Part shown: piece after piece, positions 34,860 through 47,036 of the stretch
Numbering within the stretch: position 1 is the first letter of the stretch
How the letters are laid out: every line of letters begins with the position of its first letter
DNA from: Phoenix dactylifera
Taxonomy: Eukaryota > Streptophyta > Magnoliopsida > Arecales > Arecaceae
Assembly: GCF_009389715.1 (NCBI RefSeq)
Contig: NW_024068179.1
Coordinates: 62,001-126,000, forward strand
Length of the DNA: 64,000 bases
Direction of reading: 5' to 3'
Position numbers and translations under genes: made by a program
The notes under the pieces: model-generated
Database searches by the model: none
Told to the model about the DNA's origin: nothing
What the model saw: only the letters and a program-made list of their open reading frames with translations

Positions 34860-36316
34860 ATAAGAGAGCAGCAATTAAGAAGGCGGGGAGAAGCGGTGAT
34901 GCATTCCATGAAGGATGTTGTTGGTTGATTTCATGAGCGAGAAAGGTGGCGGGGTTTTGGCAGAGCGCGATGCAATGGTGCATTAGAAAGCGCAAGGAAG
35001 GGGAGGTGTAACCTGGGGCGGAGAAAAAGGTTGTTGCTGAAAGTTTGGGAAACGGACGAGAGAGGAAGAGTGAGAAAGGAGCTGGTGAGATGAGCGAGGA
35101 CGTGGGCAGAGGGACTGGGGACGGATGGAACATTTGACTGGTCGAGTCTACAGTGTGACCCCTTTTTTTGGGTAGAATAGCCCGACTTCACTTTATTGCT
35201 TGTTTTCCGGGGGGGTTTCAAGTAGAGCTGGCTGCTGGCCAGCTGTGACGCAGGTGGCGGTTCCTGCTACGTGCCAGGGCAAGGCCATGCATGATGGTTG
35301 CTTTGAGGTCACTGTGCTTTGGCTCGTTCGGAGAACGCTCGCACGGTGGCTGCAAGTAACTCGCATTGGTGTCCATTTTGTCTTTGATCTCAAGCGCGTG
35401 ACACGGTTTCCTTGCTGTAACTCGAGCCCAATAAGTTCGATCTGTAGAATCTTCTTCATCAAACTTTGACCCAGACATCCGACAGTGGGAACAGGAGAGG
35501 AGGTGGGAGGGAGAAGAGAGACACAAAAGAGAAACTAAACAATGAAGCAACCAACCAAAGACCACTATGGTGCGCAGGCCGCGCAGCAAAGTACTGTGCC
35601 ATTTTTGATGATCGTCCGCAAGAGGTGGGTGATCAAATAACTAATATCATATATGATATGGCATGTATTTATAAACCATTTTATTTGATATTCGTTCATC
35701 TCCTAATTTGCAAAAGATATGTACTCATGCATCCTACACCAATTATTTGGTGGAGAAAAAGTCATGCTGAAGCCCAACTTGATTCAAAATAGGAACAATT
35801 AGGTGTGAACCTAGCCACATATAATTATATTTTTGATAATATTTATTTTTCATTACACAATCTCACTCATGATGCTGAGTATGTGTCTACATTGGACATT
35901 GGCTCAACCGCACTACACAAAATTCTGGTTGTATGATGGTGCTATCATGGCTGCATGCAAAATACTTTCTTAATCTAGAGTTGATTTTAGCAATTCCACC
36001 TTACTGATACCAAACATAGGAGATCTTGAAGTATATGCAAGATCCCAACGTAATCCAGAACATGAGCTAATAGATTATGAACCCAACCGTATGTAGTAAA
36101 TTTTGGTTAGCTGTAGACTGTAAACTTTATGGCCAAGGTTTTGCCTTAGACAAGGTCTCAGTGAAAGAAAGATCTCCAATTCATGTTCCTAGCGGCACGT
36201 AGAGAAATACATATCCATGATGCCATCTAACATTAGTCTTACATGGTTAATATATGCAAATGAGCCGGGTCTCTCGGGCTGACCTGCAAGGTGGGCTTAA
36301 GACGTTAATTGCTGAT
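34860..36316. other. Upstream region of the subtilase gene and spacer
   Basis: No gene is recognised. The GC content drops from about 35640 onward. Open frames on both strands at 35190-35600 overlap each other and have no similarity I can name. Confidence 0.45.
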
Positions 36317-36919
36317 CACTACCAGAAAACACGCGTATAGTGACGGGACATTAGTGACGGACCGTTATCAGTTACTATTTGTGACGGATTAGTGACCGAC
36401 AGAAATTTGGTCACCGTGGTGTAAACTTAGTGACCGTTTAGTGACAGACCGGTCACAGAATGCGCGGGTAGGATGGGCGCCAAACCTTAGTGACCATCAT
36501 AGTGACGAGGTATCTGTCAGCAATATGATAACCAAAATTGCAACCAGACAGTGACAAATGCAGCCGTCACAAATATAGTAACCCTAGTATTTATAAATTT
36601 TTAAAAGATTATTTTTGGCAGTAACAGATTATTGACAAAAATTTCTGTCACCAAATTTAATTTTTAATTCCAAAAATATTAAAAATATTATTTTTGAGTA
36701 AACCTAAATTAAAAGAAAAGATAAAAGGAGGAATATCCAAAATGAAACTAAGTGTGCCCGCCGTTCCGCCCAAATTTCTTCGATAATCCAAATTCCAATC
36801 ACTCTCTATAAAACTCAAATTTCTTCTTCTCATTTTAAAATCTCATGGTGTCGGCCATGACCCATTTGCACCCCTATTGCAAGTTTTCTGCTTTATAGAA
36901 TTTTTTTATCATGCTTTAT

Positions 36920-36958
<39 letters not shown>

Positions 36959-37179
36959 AGAACGGGTGCTTCATACAGTACGGGTATGAATACACCCAAT
37001 AAGATCAAAATACAAAATCTCGCGGAAATCATGCTTTATAGTTCAAAAATATTTTTGCCTTGCAAGTCCCGTCCAATCAGCCTTATAAATAAAAAATAAT
37101 TTGATATGAAATTTGGCTTGCAAACCGATTTAGCCCATATACAATTTGGCTTGCAAACCGACTTAACAAAAACCCTAAC

Positions 37180-37470
37180 CTTTCCCTTCCCTCCCCTTCC
37201 CCTCCCTCGCTGAGAGCCGCCGCCGCCGCACCCACCCCCCCCCACTCCCTCGCCCCCCCTCCCTCGCTGAGAGCCGTCGCCGCCCTCCCTCGCTGAGAGC
37301 CGCCGCCGCACCCCCTCGCTGAGAGCCGCCGCCGCACCCCCCTCCCTCGCTGAGAGCCGCCGCCGCACCTCCCCTCCCTCGCTGAGAGCCGCCGCCGCCG
37401 GCCCCCCTCCCTCGCTGAGAGCCGCCGCCGCCGCCGCCCCCGCCCCCCCTTTTCCCTCGCTGAGAGCCTG
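37180..37470. repeat. GC-rich tandem repeat inside the CACTA element
   Basis: The unit CCCTCGCTGAGAGCCGCCGC, with a variable number of CCG and C bases, occurs about nine times, with a period of roughly 24-50 bp. It sits where a first exon or leader of the element's gene would be expected. Confidence 0.8.
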
Positions 37471-38353
37471 ATAGCCGCCTCCTCTCGGTGTCGTCGCCTC
37501 TTCAACGACCGGCCGGCGGCTCTTCGCATCCTTCTCCCCCGGACGGCAACCTCCGCGGCTCCGGTCACCGACTCACAGTCACCGGTAAGAGTTTTCTCCT
37601 CCTCCTCCTCCTCTTCAAGCTCGATCCCGGTAGATTTTGCCCAAGCCCGGAGAGAGAAAGAGAGAGAGAGAGAGAGAGGTGGTGGGGCAGCGAGAGAGCT
37701 CGGAACAGTAGGTCTCCCAAAAATAAGGGTTCAATGTAACAGGTATCAGGGAGAGAATATTATTTAGTTTTAGTCATACATTGAATTATCTTAAGCATGC
37801 TCAAATTCTATATGTTTCTTTTCAACCCTCCTTTAGCACGACCATCTATTTTGATCCCTTAAATGGAGGAATATTTAGCCTGAGATATTTTTATTTTTTA
37901 ATATGCCTCACCTCTGCTTCTAGAACTCCTATTGTTTGAAAAGAAATTGTGCTAAAATTCCTCTATGTGAGCCTTATGCAACATAGATATTTAAAAATCC
38001 TATTAATGAAGGAAGAAACAAGTGAGCACTGAGTAAATACTTGATGTTACGGGCAACCTAGTCCTCTGAGCTTCGTGCATAAGTAAAATTTGCCTGCAAA
38101 TTTGTTTTATGTACTTTTGATATGTTTAAAATTGTCTTAGTTGCTTTTAATTGTTGTCGTTCATGCTTATAAAATTTCAAGTACTACATTTTCTACGAGG
38201 CTGAATTAGCTTTTGTTGATGTTGTCAATTAACTTCTGCTGTCTTCCATTTTCCTGGGCTAGCAAGTAGTCTTTTAGAATGTTAATGGTCATGTTGTTAT
38301 ATCTTATTTGCTGTTTAGTTAAATAACTGTGATTACTATATCATCTGCCACAG

Positions 38354-39613
38354 GGAAAATCATGGCCACCATGAACATGAATCTTATTATGGAGAACGGG
38401 ACACAGAAAGTTTAGTTGTGGTATGCTTATTGTTTCGATTTAAATTTGATGTGCAGTAATTAATCAACGGCACTGTCATTGCACATCATTGCCTTATAGT
38501 GTACTCGTCTATCATAAGAGTTAGGCATATGCATTGTCACTTTATTTGTTAGCCCTGTTAACTGGTTTAACTGCTTGTTTGGAGTTCTTAATTTTAGGCA
38601 ATGGAAACTCTGGTTGCACCTGTTCCAAGAGAGTTCCATAAACTAGCATTGGATGACAAATCTGGTCAAACCATCGATACAGCAAAACGGCCTGCGCCAT
38701 TGACTAGTGGGTGTAGAATAGAAGGTTTTGTGCTTGTCAAAAAGGTAAAATAAGCTTCTGCATTGAATTCATTCACCATTTTGAGTTTGCAGAATCTTCT
38801 ATGATGTTAATGCAAATGTTACTGTAAGTCTCGGAACCATTTCTATGTACTTAAAATTTTTTGATTGATCAGATACCTTGTTACTGTTTGATGCTCCATC
38901 ATGATATCAGTAGTTGACGCTTAGTTTAGCATTAGCAGCACGAACACCAAGCCATAACTTATTTTCGAGGAATTGGACAGGAAGTGAAATATTGACTTCC
39001 TATATTTACACTGTTTTGATGTTTCTAATGTTAATCACCTGTCAGATAGCAATGAACAGGAGTTACCTATTTGTACCATGCCGATTATGAAACAGAGGCT
39101 GTGAAGAGAGATCTAAATGTACCCTCTTTGGATTTGCAGATTGAGCATTACCTTCAATTGGTAAAGACTGAGATAGCATCAAGAAAATCTTCTCGGGAGT
39201 TTAAATTGCTAGAGGAGTATGAGTATACAGCCCACAGTAGTTTGGTGCACAGTCTGCATATTCCTGCTGCCAAATTCCATTTTGAGCCCTCTCCTATGCA
39301 GGCTGGTTTCTGACACTTGGATACACATTTACCAAATTCAAAATCTGTGAGCTCATCGTTATTTTGAATTTCAGGTCTTGGTAACTGAAGTTCCAAAATC
39401 CTTCTCGCACTTCATTACAAATGTATGTGCTATCATTGGAGGCATTTTTACGGTTTGCACTCGATCTCTTTAAATGATATCTTCGGTTTTGTACTGCCAA
39501 ATGCGTATGAAAAATTTGACCTTATTGGCTTTCAGGTGTCTGGAATATTGGATTCTATCCTGCACAATACGATCCGGCTTATGAGAAAGGTTGAATTAGG
39601 AAAACAATTTTGA
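38354..39613 (+). pseudogene. Captured exons of a PDI/ERV-type gene (PDIL5-3/5-4-like)
   Basis: Five exon-like blocks with splice borders lie at 38354-38420, 38598-38744, 39140-39301, 39375-39452 and 39536-39613. Their translations contain HGHHEHESYYGERDTESLV, VPREFHKLAL, RPAPLTSGCRIEGFV, IEHYLQLVKTE, EEYEYTAHSSLV, VPKSFSHFITN and GILDSILHNT, then a stop after VELGKQF. From memory of the family this is the ERV (ERGIC-like) C-terminal half of plant PDIL5-3/PDIL5-4, membrane proteins cycling between ER and Golgi. The thioredoxin domain, the first membrane segment and the exons between 38744 and 39140 are missing. The donor after 39301 reads GC instead of GT. It is therefore a partial captured copy with its native stop codon kept. 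Confidence 0.8.
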
Positions 39614-39619
39614 TGGGCA

Positions 39620-40194
39620 AAGGTAAAATATTGGTTGTACAACGGGTCCAAAGTTTTGCTCATTCCCCTAGTTAGCAATTCCATTTTGAATGCTTTCACT
39701 CATAAGAGAAGTGAAGTTGTCATGGTAAGTATAATTTTTTTATAATTCATAAATATTATTGAGCTTGCTCATGTTTATCTCTTGTTTGATCCACCATAAT
39801 GTTTTTTCTCTTCTTTTAAATCAACTTGTAGGCAAAGTATTCAGCTGAATACTCCAAAAAATATGGTGATGCCTCCACCTCAGATGCTCCTCTACGTGAT
39901 TATGACTTGTGGTTTGACGCAACTGATGTCCCAACTCATGGCCATGTCTATGGCTTTAGTCCCCTAGAGGATCTCACTGGAATTATTGGGCAATCATCAT
40001 CTGCTTCCACCTCTACAGGTCAAGCTCCAGAGCTGTACACTCATGAAGACCTTCTACGTATTCTTGAGCAGGAAAAGAAAAAATGGCAAGAGGAGGTTCT
40101 TCAAAAGATGAGAGAAGAGATTGGCTTTGGACCAAGGCATGCAGATCGGGGGAGTAATGGTGATTCTGATTCTGCTGATCATGCTTCATTATAA
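39620..40194 (+). CDS. TNPA-like exons of the CACTA element (plant transposase_24-like C-terminus)
   Basis: A block ending at 39724 before GTAAGT contains NAFTHKRSE. After an acceptor AG at 39830-39831, the exon 39832-40194 encodes YSKKYGDASTSDAPLRDYDLW ... GHVYGF, a Gln/Glu/Lys-rich coiled-coil-like part and an acidic tail. This organisation resembles the C-terminal region of CACTA accessory proteins (TNPA type), which bind subterminal repeats. The start of the gene is not clear, and it may be fused by splicing to the captured exons before it, although their native stop codon at 39611-39613 stands in between. Confidence 0.6.
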
Positions 40195-40963
40195 TTGTTT
40201 TTGCCTTAGATGATAGGTCTTTGCATTCCTAGGAGGAATGAAATCTCTGTTGATCTTTATGACATATTTTTAGACTTTGATTTTGATGGATTCAGGACAT
40301 GTTGATGCCAATTTTGAATGACATTTAAAATGACTTTTGCGTAATGTTGAATGCCTTTGCTATTAATGATATTACTATTATTATTATTATGTGCCAATCA
40401 ATGTACCAAATGTACCAGGTTATTAGATTGTGATCGGTGACCAAATTTTGGTTACTAAATTGTTTACCAAGTATTGTGACGGATTTTGGTCAATAAAAAT
40501 TGATTTTGCTCAGCGCGTTTGTAACCAATTAGTGACCGTAAACTTATCACTAGGTCAGTGACGGGATTAATGACAAATGTAGTGACAAAATGTGTGACCA
40601 TGTCTGTGACGATTAAATCTGTCACTAAAGGTCGTGACAGATTAGTGACCAAACTTGTGACCGCATTCTGTGACAAAATCAGTGACGAAGTTGCCTTCGT
40701 CACTAACTCCGCAACTGGATAGTGACGGGAAATACATAATTTCTTAAATATTTAATTCTTGAATTTGTAACGGCTTAGTGACGGCGGTTCTGTCACGGAG
40801 GTTAGTGACGGGAATCGCCGCCGTCACGGAGAATTTAGCGACGCGTGTTTTTGTAACGAAGTCAGTGACGGGAGCTCCGGTCACAAATTCCATATTAGTA
40901 ACCGGAAACACGGTATAGTGACGGAAATCTCCGTCACTATACGCGTGTTTTCTGGTAGTGGAT

Positions 40964-41372
40964 GAAAGGGGTACTTCGCGTCAAACTATGTCTGATAACT
41001 GACGTTACTCATTTCCTCACAAATGATCTTCCACACCATTGCCATCTTGCATGACCTGAACAAACATTTATATTTGGAAGCGCAGAATATCTGGTAACAT
41101 CCCAATTGACTGAAGATCTTGATAGATTGGAAAACCAGCAGAGAGAGATCTCTCATCACATGGATCAAGAAACTCCCATGGAGTTCTTTATGCTTGGTGT
41201 TTTTGAATCCTTTTTTTGATATTTATTATTAATTTATATGAATTTTATTTTTAACAAAGAGAATGTGTATAATATATGCTACATTCTGATAGCTAACACA
41301 TTCCCTTGTTACTAGATTCCATGTTTTCATCGACTACATCAATCATTTGCATGTCCCTCCCTCCCACCAGTG
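40964..41372. other. Short spacer
   Basis: No gene or terminus is recognised between the CACTA element and the target duplication of the next LTR element. Confidence 0.5.
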
Positions 41373-41377
41373 ACATG

Positions 41378-42843
41378 TGTTAGCATAATTTTAGGGCATA
41401 ACAACCTACATCAACCATAATATTTTTTTTATTGGTGTGATCCTGTATCAACCTATATTATTTTTCTTTGTTAACATGATCTTGTTAGAATGATTTTAGG
41501 GATCATATGATAACTTGTATCACCTATAATATTTTTCTTTATTAGTATGACTATATATCAGCTTATATTATTTTTTCTTGGAGTATGTATATGAATATAT
41601 ATAACTCCTAAGATGTACCGAATGTGTCGAAAAAAAATAAAATTACTTTTTTTCTCTTATTTTTCTCTTCTTCTGCAAATATTTTAACATGGTATCAGAG
41701 CCACCGATTACCTAATTTGTCGCCAGCATCTCTGTCTTTGTTGTAACCAACGTTGCCATGTCTAGAAGATTGAAGACCTACACTGTCGATCTATCGATCT
41801 CTATCCCTAGGTGAAGATCCTCTAGTTTTTGCTCCTCTCCACCTCTTTTTTTCTCAGGGCCAGATCTTTGGCTGTCTTTCCTCACCGTGGCTCGGTCCTT
41901 TTCTCTCCATCTTTGATTTTATTTGCTGCCTCTAGCTCCTTTACCATCCAGTTCGACGTCTCTTGCTCTACTTCCATGGTGCCTCCGTTTATGAGAACCA
42001 TCGACTTTCGGTTGTCTTCTCTCCGAGCTCTGTCCTTTTATGTGTCTTCTCGCTGCCATATCATCAGACAAATCAATCAACCAATGCTCCTCTTCCATGG
42101 TGCCTCTATCTATGAGGATCGTCGACTTTCGATTATCTTTTCTCTAAGCTCTATCCTTGCTGCAACTGCCATCTTTTATGTGTTTTATCACTATCATATC
42201 ATTAGACAAGTCAATCAGCTATATCGACAGACATATCAGTCTATGACGTCAGTCGGACACATCAGTCTACCATATCGACTTTTGAGTTGTTATGTCAACA
42301 CCTAATCTCCTACATCAGCTTCTGAGCTGTTATAACAGCTCGTGTCCTGCTATATCAAACTCTATGCTGCCACATCAATTCTTAATTTACCACCATGTCA
42401 GTTTCTGAGCTGATACTTCAGCTTCTGATCTATTACATCAGTTTCCGGTGCATTCGTGATCTAGTTTTCAAACTCAAGTTGGCATATACAATACTATCTT
42501 GAGTTTAAGAGAGGATGTTAAAATAATTTTAGAGATCAGATAACAACCTGCACCACTAATAATATTTTTTTAATTAGCGTGAGCCTTTATAAACCTATAT
42601 TATTTTTTTTGTTAACATGATCTTGTTAGAGTGATTTTAGGTATCACATGATAACCTGTATAACCAATAATATTTTTTTATTAGCATAATAATATATTAT
42701 CCTATATTATTTTTTTTATATGGAGCCTATACATGAGTATATGTAACCCCTAAGACGTACTGAATGTGACGGAACAAAGAAATAAAATCAATTTTCTCTC
42801 TCTTTTTCTCTTATTTTTCTCTTCTTCTACAAATATTTTAACA
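41378..42843 (+). mobile_element. Small non-autonomous LTR retrotransposon, 1466 bp
   Basis: Related LTRs lie at 41378-41689 (312 bp) and 42516-42843 (328 bp). Both begin TGTTA and end TTTTAACA. A target duplication ACATG lies at 41373-41377 and 42844-42848. Directly after the first LTR, TGGTATCAGAGCC at 41690 is an initiator tRNA-Met primer binding site. A purine-rich stretch (about 42499-42515, AGTTTAAGAGAGGA) precedes the second LTR. The 826-bp interior has only low-complexity open frames and recurring CATCAG-x-TTCTGAGCTG phrases. It fits a TRIM/LARD-like derivative of a Copia element. The LTRs differ at many sites, so the insertion is not recent. Confidence 0.9.
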
Positions 42844-42909
42844 ACATGCTTATTGAGCATACATCTATATGCCATAAACATTTCTATCATTAATTATTTC
42901 TCTTACCAT

Positions 42910-43188
42910 CACTGCAAAAAAAAGAAGCAAAGCCGACTCTTGAATGCCGACGCTACGGAAAAGCGTCGGCAAACTTGGCTGGCTTTAGAACTTTTGCCGA
43001 CCCTTATTAGAAGCGTCGGCAAATTAAAGGAATCCACGACGCTCAAAAGCGTCGTCATAGTCCTCAATTCCAAATGACGCTCGGAAGCGTGGGAACTGCT
43101 TATAGGGCAACGCTATTACGCGTCATTGTTCTTCCAGACCTACAATGACGGTTAAATGCGTCGGAATAATACGACGCTTATAAGCGTC
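42910..43188. mobile_element. Truncated CACTA-like terminus
   Basis: It starts CACTGCAAAAAAAAG and is followed by a dense array of AAGCGTCGGCAAA-type motifs in both orientations, the same subterminal vocabulary as the CACTA element at 16833-18120. It is cut off at 43189 by the start of an LTR. The other terminus was not found in the window. Confidence 0.65.
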
Positions 43189-45593
43189 TGTCACGACCCC
43201 CGCCCCGTTCCCGGCGGGCCGCCGCGACGGTCCTAGGGTGCGGGTAGGCATAAGGCCACCAGCCACCGCGTAGAACCCTACTACCTATCAATCATCAATG
43301 GATCTTGAAAAATTTGGCATGATACATGCACAAAATGATCACTTTTCCTATAGTGACCTGTCAGGATTATCTCAATACATACAACACATTACCTGTCAGA
43401 GCAGCAATCACATAATCCGTCACATAATGAACCTGGACAATATATATCAATATATTATCTCAGGCATATAACTCATCTGTATAAAAATCTGGTTCCCATT
43501 CCATCCATGGTCAAACCCATATCCACAACAGGATCTATGACTGTAACTATGCACTAATACAATAGAAGGTTTATAATACACCAAAAGGTATAAACCTCTA
43601 TTTACATTATACTATACTATACTATGGAGCGGCACAGGTAGCAGGCAATCTCTAACCCTGCTCTTCTCTATACAATACCTGCCCTGCAATTAAAAACACC
43701 AAACTGGGGAGTGAGTATATAAATACTCAGTGAGTGGAGTAGAGAGTACTATGCACATGAGACAAGATATAATCATGGCTCGAGGTGAAATCTCAAGAGC
43801 AATAACAAGATGAACATGATCTCAACATAGAGAATATGGAGTAAATCATCAATATCACCACAATCAATATCAACTCATCTGAAGCATATATGGAATAATC
43901 AAGTAAACATATATGCTACTCATGAATATGCTCAACAGATCATAATGCTGGAACATACAAATCAGGTGTCAATATACTGAAATCATCACTAGACAGCTGT
44001 CGGGAGGTGGATTTTACGCCCCAGGCGAACCAGCAACAACTCCCTACTGTCACATGCATATGCAGGATAAGACACCACACTAATCATGTAAATGCCGGCC
44101 AGTATCCAGAACAGAAATCTATCTCACATCTACATACTAAACGGCACCTCGCGGGAATTCTACATCCGCGGAAAGCCATACTGCACCTCGCGGGGTCTTA
44201 CTATGCCCGGCGGCAAGCAGAATATAAGTCGTAGGACCGGCCGATCCTACGCCTAGGGCCGTGTCCCCCCTAGGAAGGGACTGGGCTCCGCCCACCCAGA
44301 AGGCTACTATGTGCACAAAGGCCGATGTTCAACCCCATCGACTATAGGTGTCCTGCAGATACTGCCAAGCCATGCATAAATGCCATAATGCACCCTCCCA
44401 ATACTCTACTAACAAGGAGTATAATCAAGATTACCACTCACTCGATCATGACCCAATCATAAACTAACATCAGGGTTAGGAGTGAGGGTCAAGGAAGTGC
44501 AATACAACTCAATATACCACTAAAAAGGCTCTACAAATCTTTGAAATGGAGGAAATGAAATCAATTTACAAAAGAAGTTATTTCACAATTTGGAACCAAT
44601 TTAATTACTCATAAAAGAGTATAATTAAGCTACGACTCACAAGTCTTTAAAATAGAGGAAATGAAATCAATTTACAAAAGAAATCATTTCACAATTCGGA
44701 ATCAATTTGATTACTCATCAACCCCTCGTAATTCCTCTCAATGTTCCCTCAAATGCATGTACAGAATAATCAAGCATGGAGAATCAAGATTATAGAGGAA
44801 TCTACTACAATATCAATCAATATGCTCAAGTGGAATCAATTCACACTTGGCGACATTCATGAAAATGAATTAAGGATGCTCATGGTGCAAAGTACATGAC
44901 TCCCACTCACCTGTCAATCCGGCACAGCCCTGATACGCCTCCAAAAATCTACAGCAGGCAGTGGGAAACTTCTTCCTCTTGTTCCCTAGCTTCTTGCCCA
45001 ACTGTGACATGCATTTACAATACATTTAGTCTTGTATCAAGGGCTATAATCTACGTGCCAATTATAACATAGGGAACTTTAATTGATTCAACTCCCCTGT
45101 TCCTTAAATCTTTTCTTTTCTTTCTTCTTTTTCTTTTTAATTAATTAACTCACCATTTATGTGTATTAGGGACTCCTTTGCATGAGTACAAGGTCCCTTT
45201 TAGCTTGATCTAGGCTTAATACTCTATTATAGCATGAAATCTCCTATTTTCCACTCGGATGAACAGTAACCCGAACTGACAGTGGGTTACTTCATCCCGG
45301 TTTTGATCCACTTTCAGGACTCCAAATTTGATGAAATTTTTACCTAACATTCTACACTCATAGAGGATTCCAAAGAGATAACATGCATCATCATCGGAGG
45401 CCGTTTGACCCCCTAAATAATTCGCCAAAGTTGGGACTTCGACACAGTTTTTCCGTAGTGCCGGAAAAATTTGTCAAAATCCGATTCTTCTTCTTTTAAC
45501 CACCTCTACAACCCTTATCCGACTCCTCTAGACTATATCCACCCTTTGTATAGCCTAATGTCATCAAAAGACTAGATAGGGATGGATATTTAC
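43189..45593 (-). mobile_element. Del/Tekay-like LTR, left part, split by the Tat element
   Basis: The plus strand starts TGTCACGACCCCCGCCCC, the same type of end as the LTR at 18710. The region has no coding frame and contains GGCACCTCGCGGG-like phrases (44140-44195) of the sort found in long chromovirus LTRs. It continues beyond the Tat insertion at 58526, where a pyrimidine-rich tract like the one at 19950-20060 appears. A complete element was not found, so it may be a solo or truncated LTR. Confidence 0.55.
45589..45593. other. Target site duplication TTTAC, left
   Basis: TTTAC directly precedes the LTR start at 45594 and recurs directly after the other LTR at 58526-58530. Confidence 0.9.
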
Positions 45594-46496
45594 TGTTGCT
45601 GGGGGTCCAAACCGAGAACGATTGGCCCAGCGGTGTGAACGGGGTTCCCTTTGAATTGCTTTGGTTGCGCTCCACCTTCCGCCGGGAAACCTGCAAGCAA
45701 GCCTCGCACCACCACTGGGGTAGTGGGGGCCCTCCGACGATCAAGTTAGAGGGAATCGAAGGAGAAGGAGAGGTAGCAGGTAAGATGATGCTATGGAGAA
45801 TCTTGCTCACCCTCCCCCTTCCCCCCCAGCCCCATATATATCAGGCTGGGGGGTTTTTCTGGGGATTCGTCATCGTGTGGCACGATGGGGTTGCCACTGA
45901 CATAGCCGTTACAGGGCGTCGTGGGGCAGCGCCGGGTACGGCCATGGCAGGGCGTAGTGGAGCTCCGCTTCGTACGGTTGTTACAGGGGATCGTGGGGCA
46001 GCGCCGGATTCGGCCGTTGCAGGGAGTAGTGGAGCAGGGGGCCGCGGCGTGCCTCAGGAGAACAGTCTGTTGTTGTCAAGAGATTGCCGACCCGAGGTCG
46101 GATTGCTGGATCAAGGGGCAACCGACTCGGGGTCGGATTGCTGGATCAAGGGGCAACCGACTCGGGGTCGGACTGCGGAGCCGAAGATATCCGACCCGAG
46201 GTCGGATTGCTGGATCAAGGGGCAGCCGACTCGGGGTCGGACTGCGAAGCCGAAGATATCCGACCCGAGGTCGGATTGCTGGATCAAGGGGCAGCCGACT
46301 CGGGGTCGGACTGCGGAGCCGAAGATATCCGACCCGAGGTCGGATTGCTGGATCAAGGGGCAGCCGACTCAGGGTCGGACTGCGGAGCCGAAGATATCCG
46401 ACCCGAGGTCGGATTGCTGGATCAAGGGGCAGCCGTAGTCTTTCTGGGCGCGCATGCCGGTCACGTGGGGCATGGTGGCTAAGTTCCCCCGTAACA
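45594..46496 (-). repeat. 3' LTR of the Tat element, 903 bp
   Basis: On the minus strand it runs from TGTTACGGGGG to CCCCCAGCAACA. It is 69 bp longer than the 5' LTR because of one additional unit of a 69-bp repeat in U3. A TATA motif lies at 45833-45842. Confidence 0.95.
46087..46436. repeat. 69-bp tandem repeat in U3 of the 3' LTR
   Basis: The unit consists of two related halves of 35 and 34 bp. One starts CCGACCCGAGGTCGG, the other CCGACTCGGGGTCGG, both short palindromes. There are four full 69-bp units after an initial run of half units; the 5' LTR has three. GCCGAC, the core of the DRE/CRT element, occurs once per unit. Confidence 0.9.
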
Positions 46497-46500
46497 GTAG

Positions 46501-46513
46501 CCCCCCACTTCCG
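46501..46513 (-). promoter_or_regulatory. Polypurine tract of the Tat element
   Basis: The minus strand reads GGAAGTGGGGGG four bases before the 3' LTR starts at 46496. This is the expected place of plus-strand priming. Confidence 0.75.
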
Positions 46514-46767
46514 AGCCTGGAACCAGGAGGGGAACGGGTGAAGGGAGTGATGCTTCGAGATTGCCGCCATCCCTCGAAAAGGCGCGCGCGCTCCGAGCTC
46601 CCCGCCCCCTTTTTTTTATGGCGTATGGCGGTTGTCGCTGATCTGGCGGTCTGCGGATTTCGGCGGACATCCTTCCTTAATGGCGTCGATTCGCCTTTGG
46701 GGCGAGAACGATCCTTCGGTAGCCAGGCGTCCTCTGGCGTCACCGAGGCGTCACCCGCCTTTCTGCC

Positions 46768-46774
46768 TATTTAA
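46768..46774 (+). promoter_or_regulatory. TATA-like motif in front of the antisense ORF
   Basis: TATTTAA on the plus strand lies about 265 nt before the ATG of the antisense ORF (47037), in a C-rich leader. It is a candidate internal promoter. Confidence 0.4.
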
Positions 46775-47036
46775 CCGGGGGCCCTCCCCCGTCCGCCTTT
46801 CTCTTCACAGGCATCCTCGAGTTTCTCCCTTGTGCTGTTGCCGTTGCCGTCGGACTGTTCGTTCGCTCCTCCTTTGACGCTATTGGAGCCGTTCTTCCTT
46901 CCCTTCCGGTGAGTTGCCCCACTCTTCAATTTAGGGCTCTCCGTACTTTCTCCTTTCGTATTAGTGTACCCCAGTCGTTCCGGTCCCTTCTCCCCTCTTG
47001 ACCCCGTCCTGACCGTAGATTCTCTGGCCGTTAGGG

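Larger units (their letters stand above)
36317..40960 (+). mobile_element. CACTA (En/Spm) element of 4644 bp carrying host-gene exons
   Basis: The first 30 bases from 36317 (starting CACTACCAGAAAACACGCG) and the reverse complement of the last 30 bases ending at 40960 are identical. A 3-bp target duplication GAT lies at 36314-36316 and 40961-40963. Both subterminal regions (36340-36660 and 40430-40950) are packed with AGTGACGG/GTGACC motifs in both orientations, as in other CACTA elements. No TNP2 transposase is present, so mobility depends on another copy. The interior carries a GC-rich tandem repeat, exons resembling a PDI/ERV-domain gene and a TNPA-like exon. Confidence 0.93.

Noticed and set aside
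37036-37568. Minus-strand frames of 110 and 161 codons rich in Arg, Gly and Ser
   Set aside because: They come from the GC-rich tandem repeat of the CACTA element and have no similarity to known proteins.
43341-43355. CTTTTCCTATAGTG, identical to a CACTA right end
   Set aside because: No matching 3-bp duplication with the CACTG terminus at 42910 (CAT against ACC), and it lies inside the Del-type LTR; probably a chance or relic match.
45596-46541. Long plus-strand frames (206-280 codons) with Arg/Gly repeats, also at 57694-58564
   Set aside because: They lie in the LTRs of a minus-strand element and arise from the 69-bp repeat being a multiple of three.
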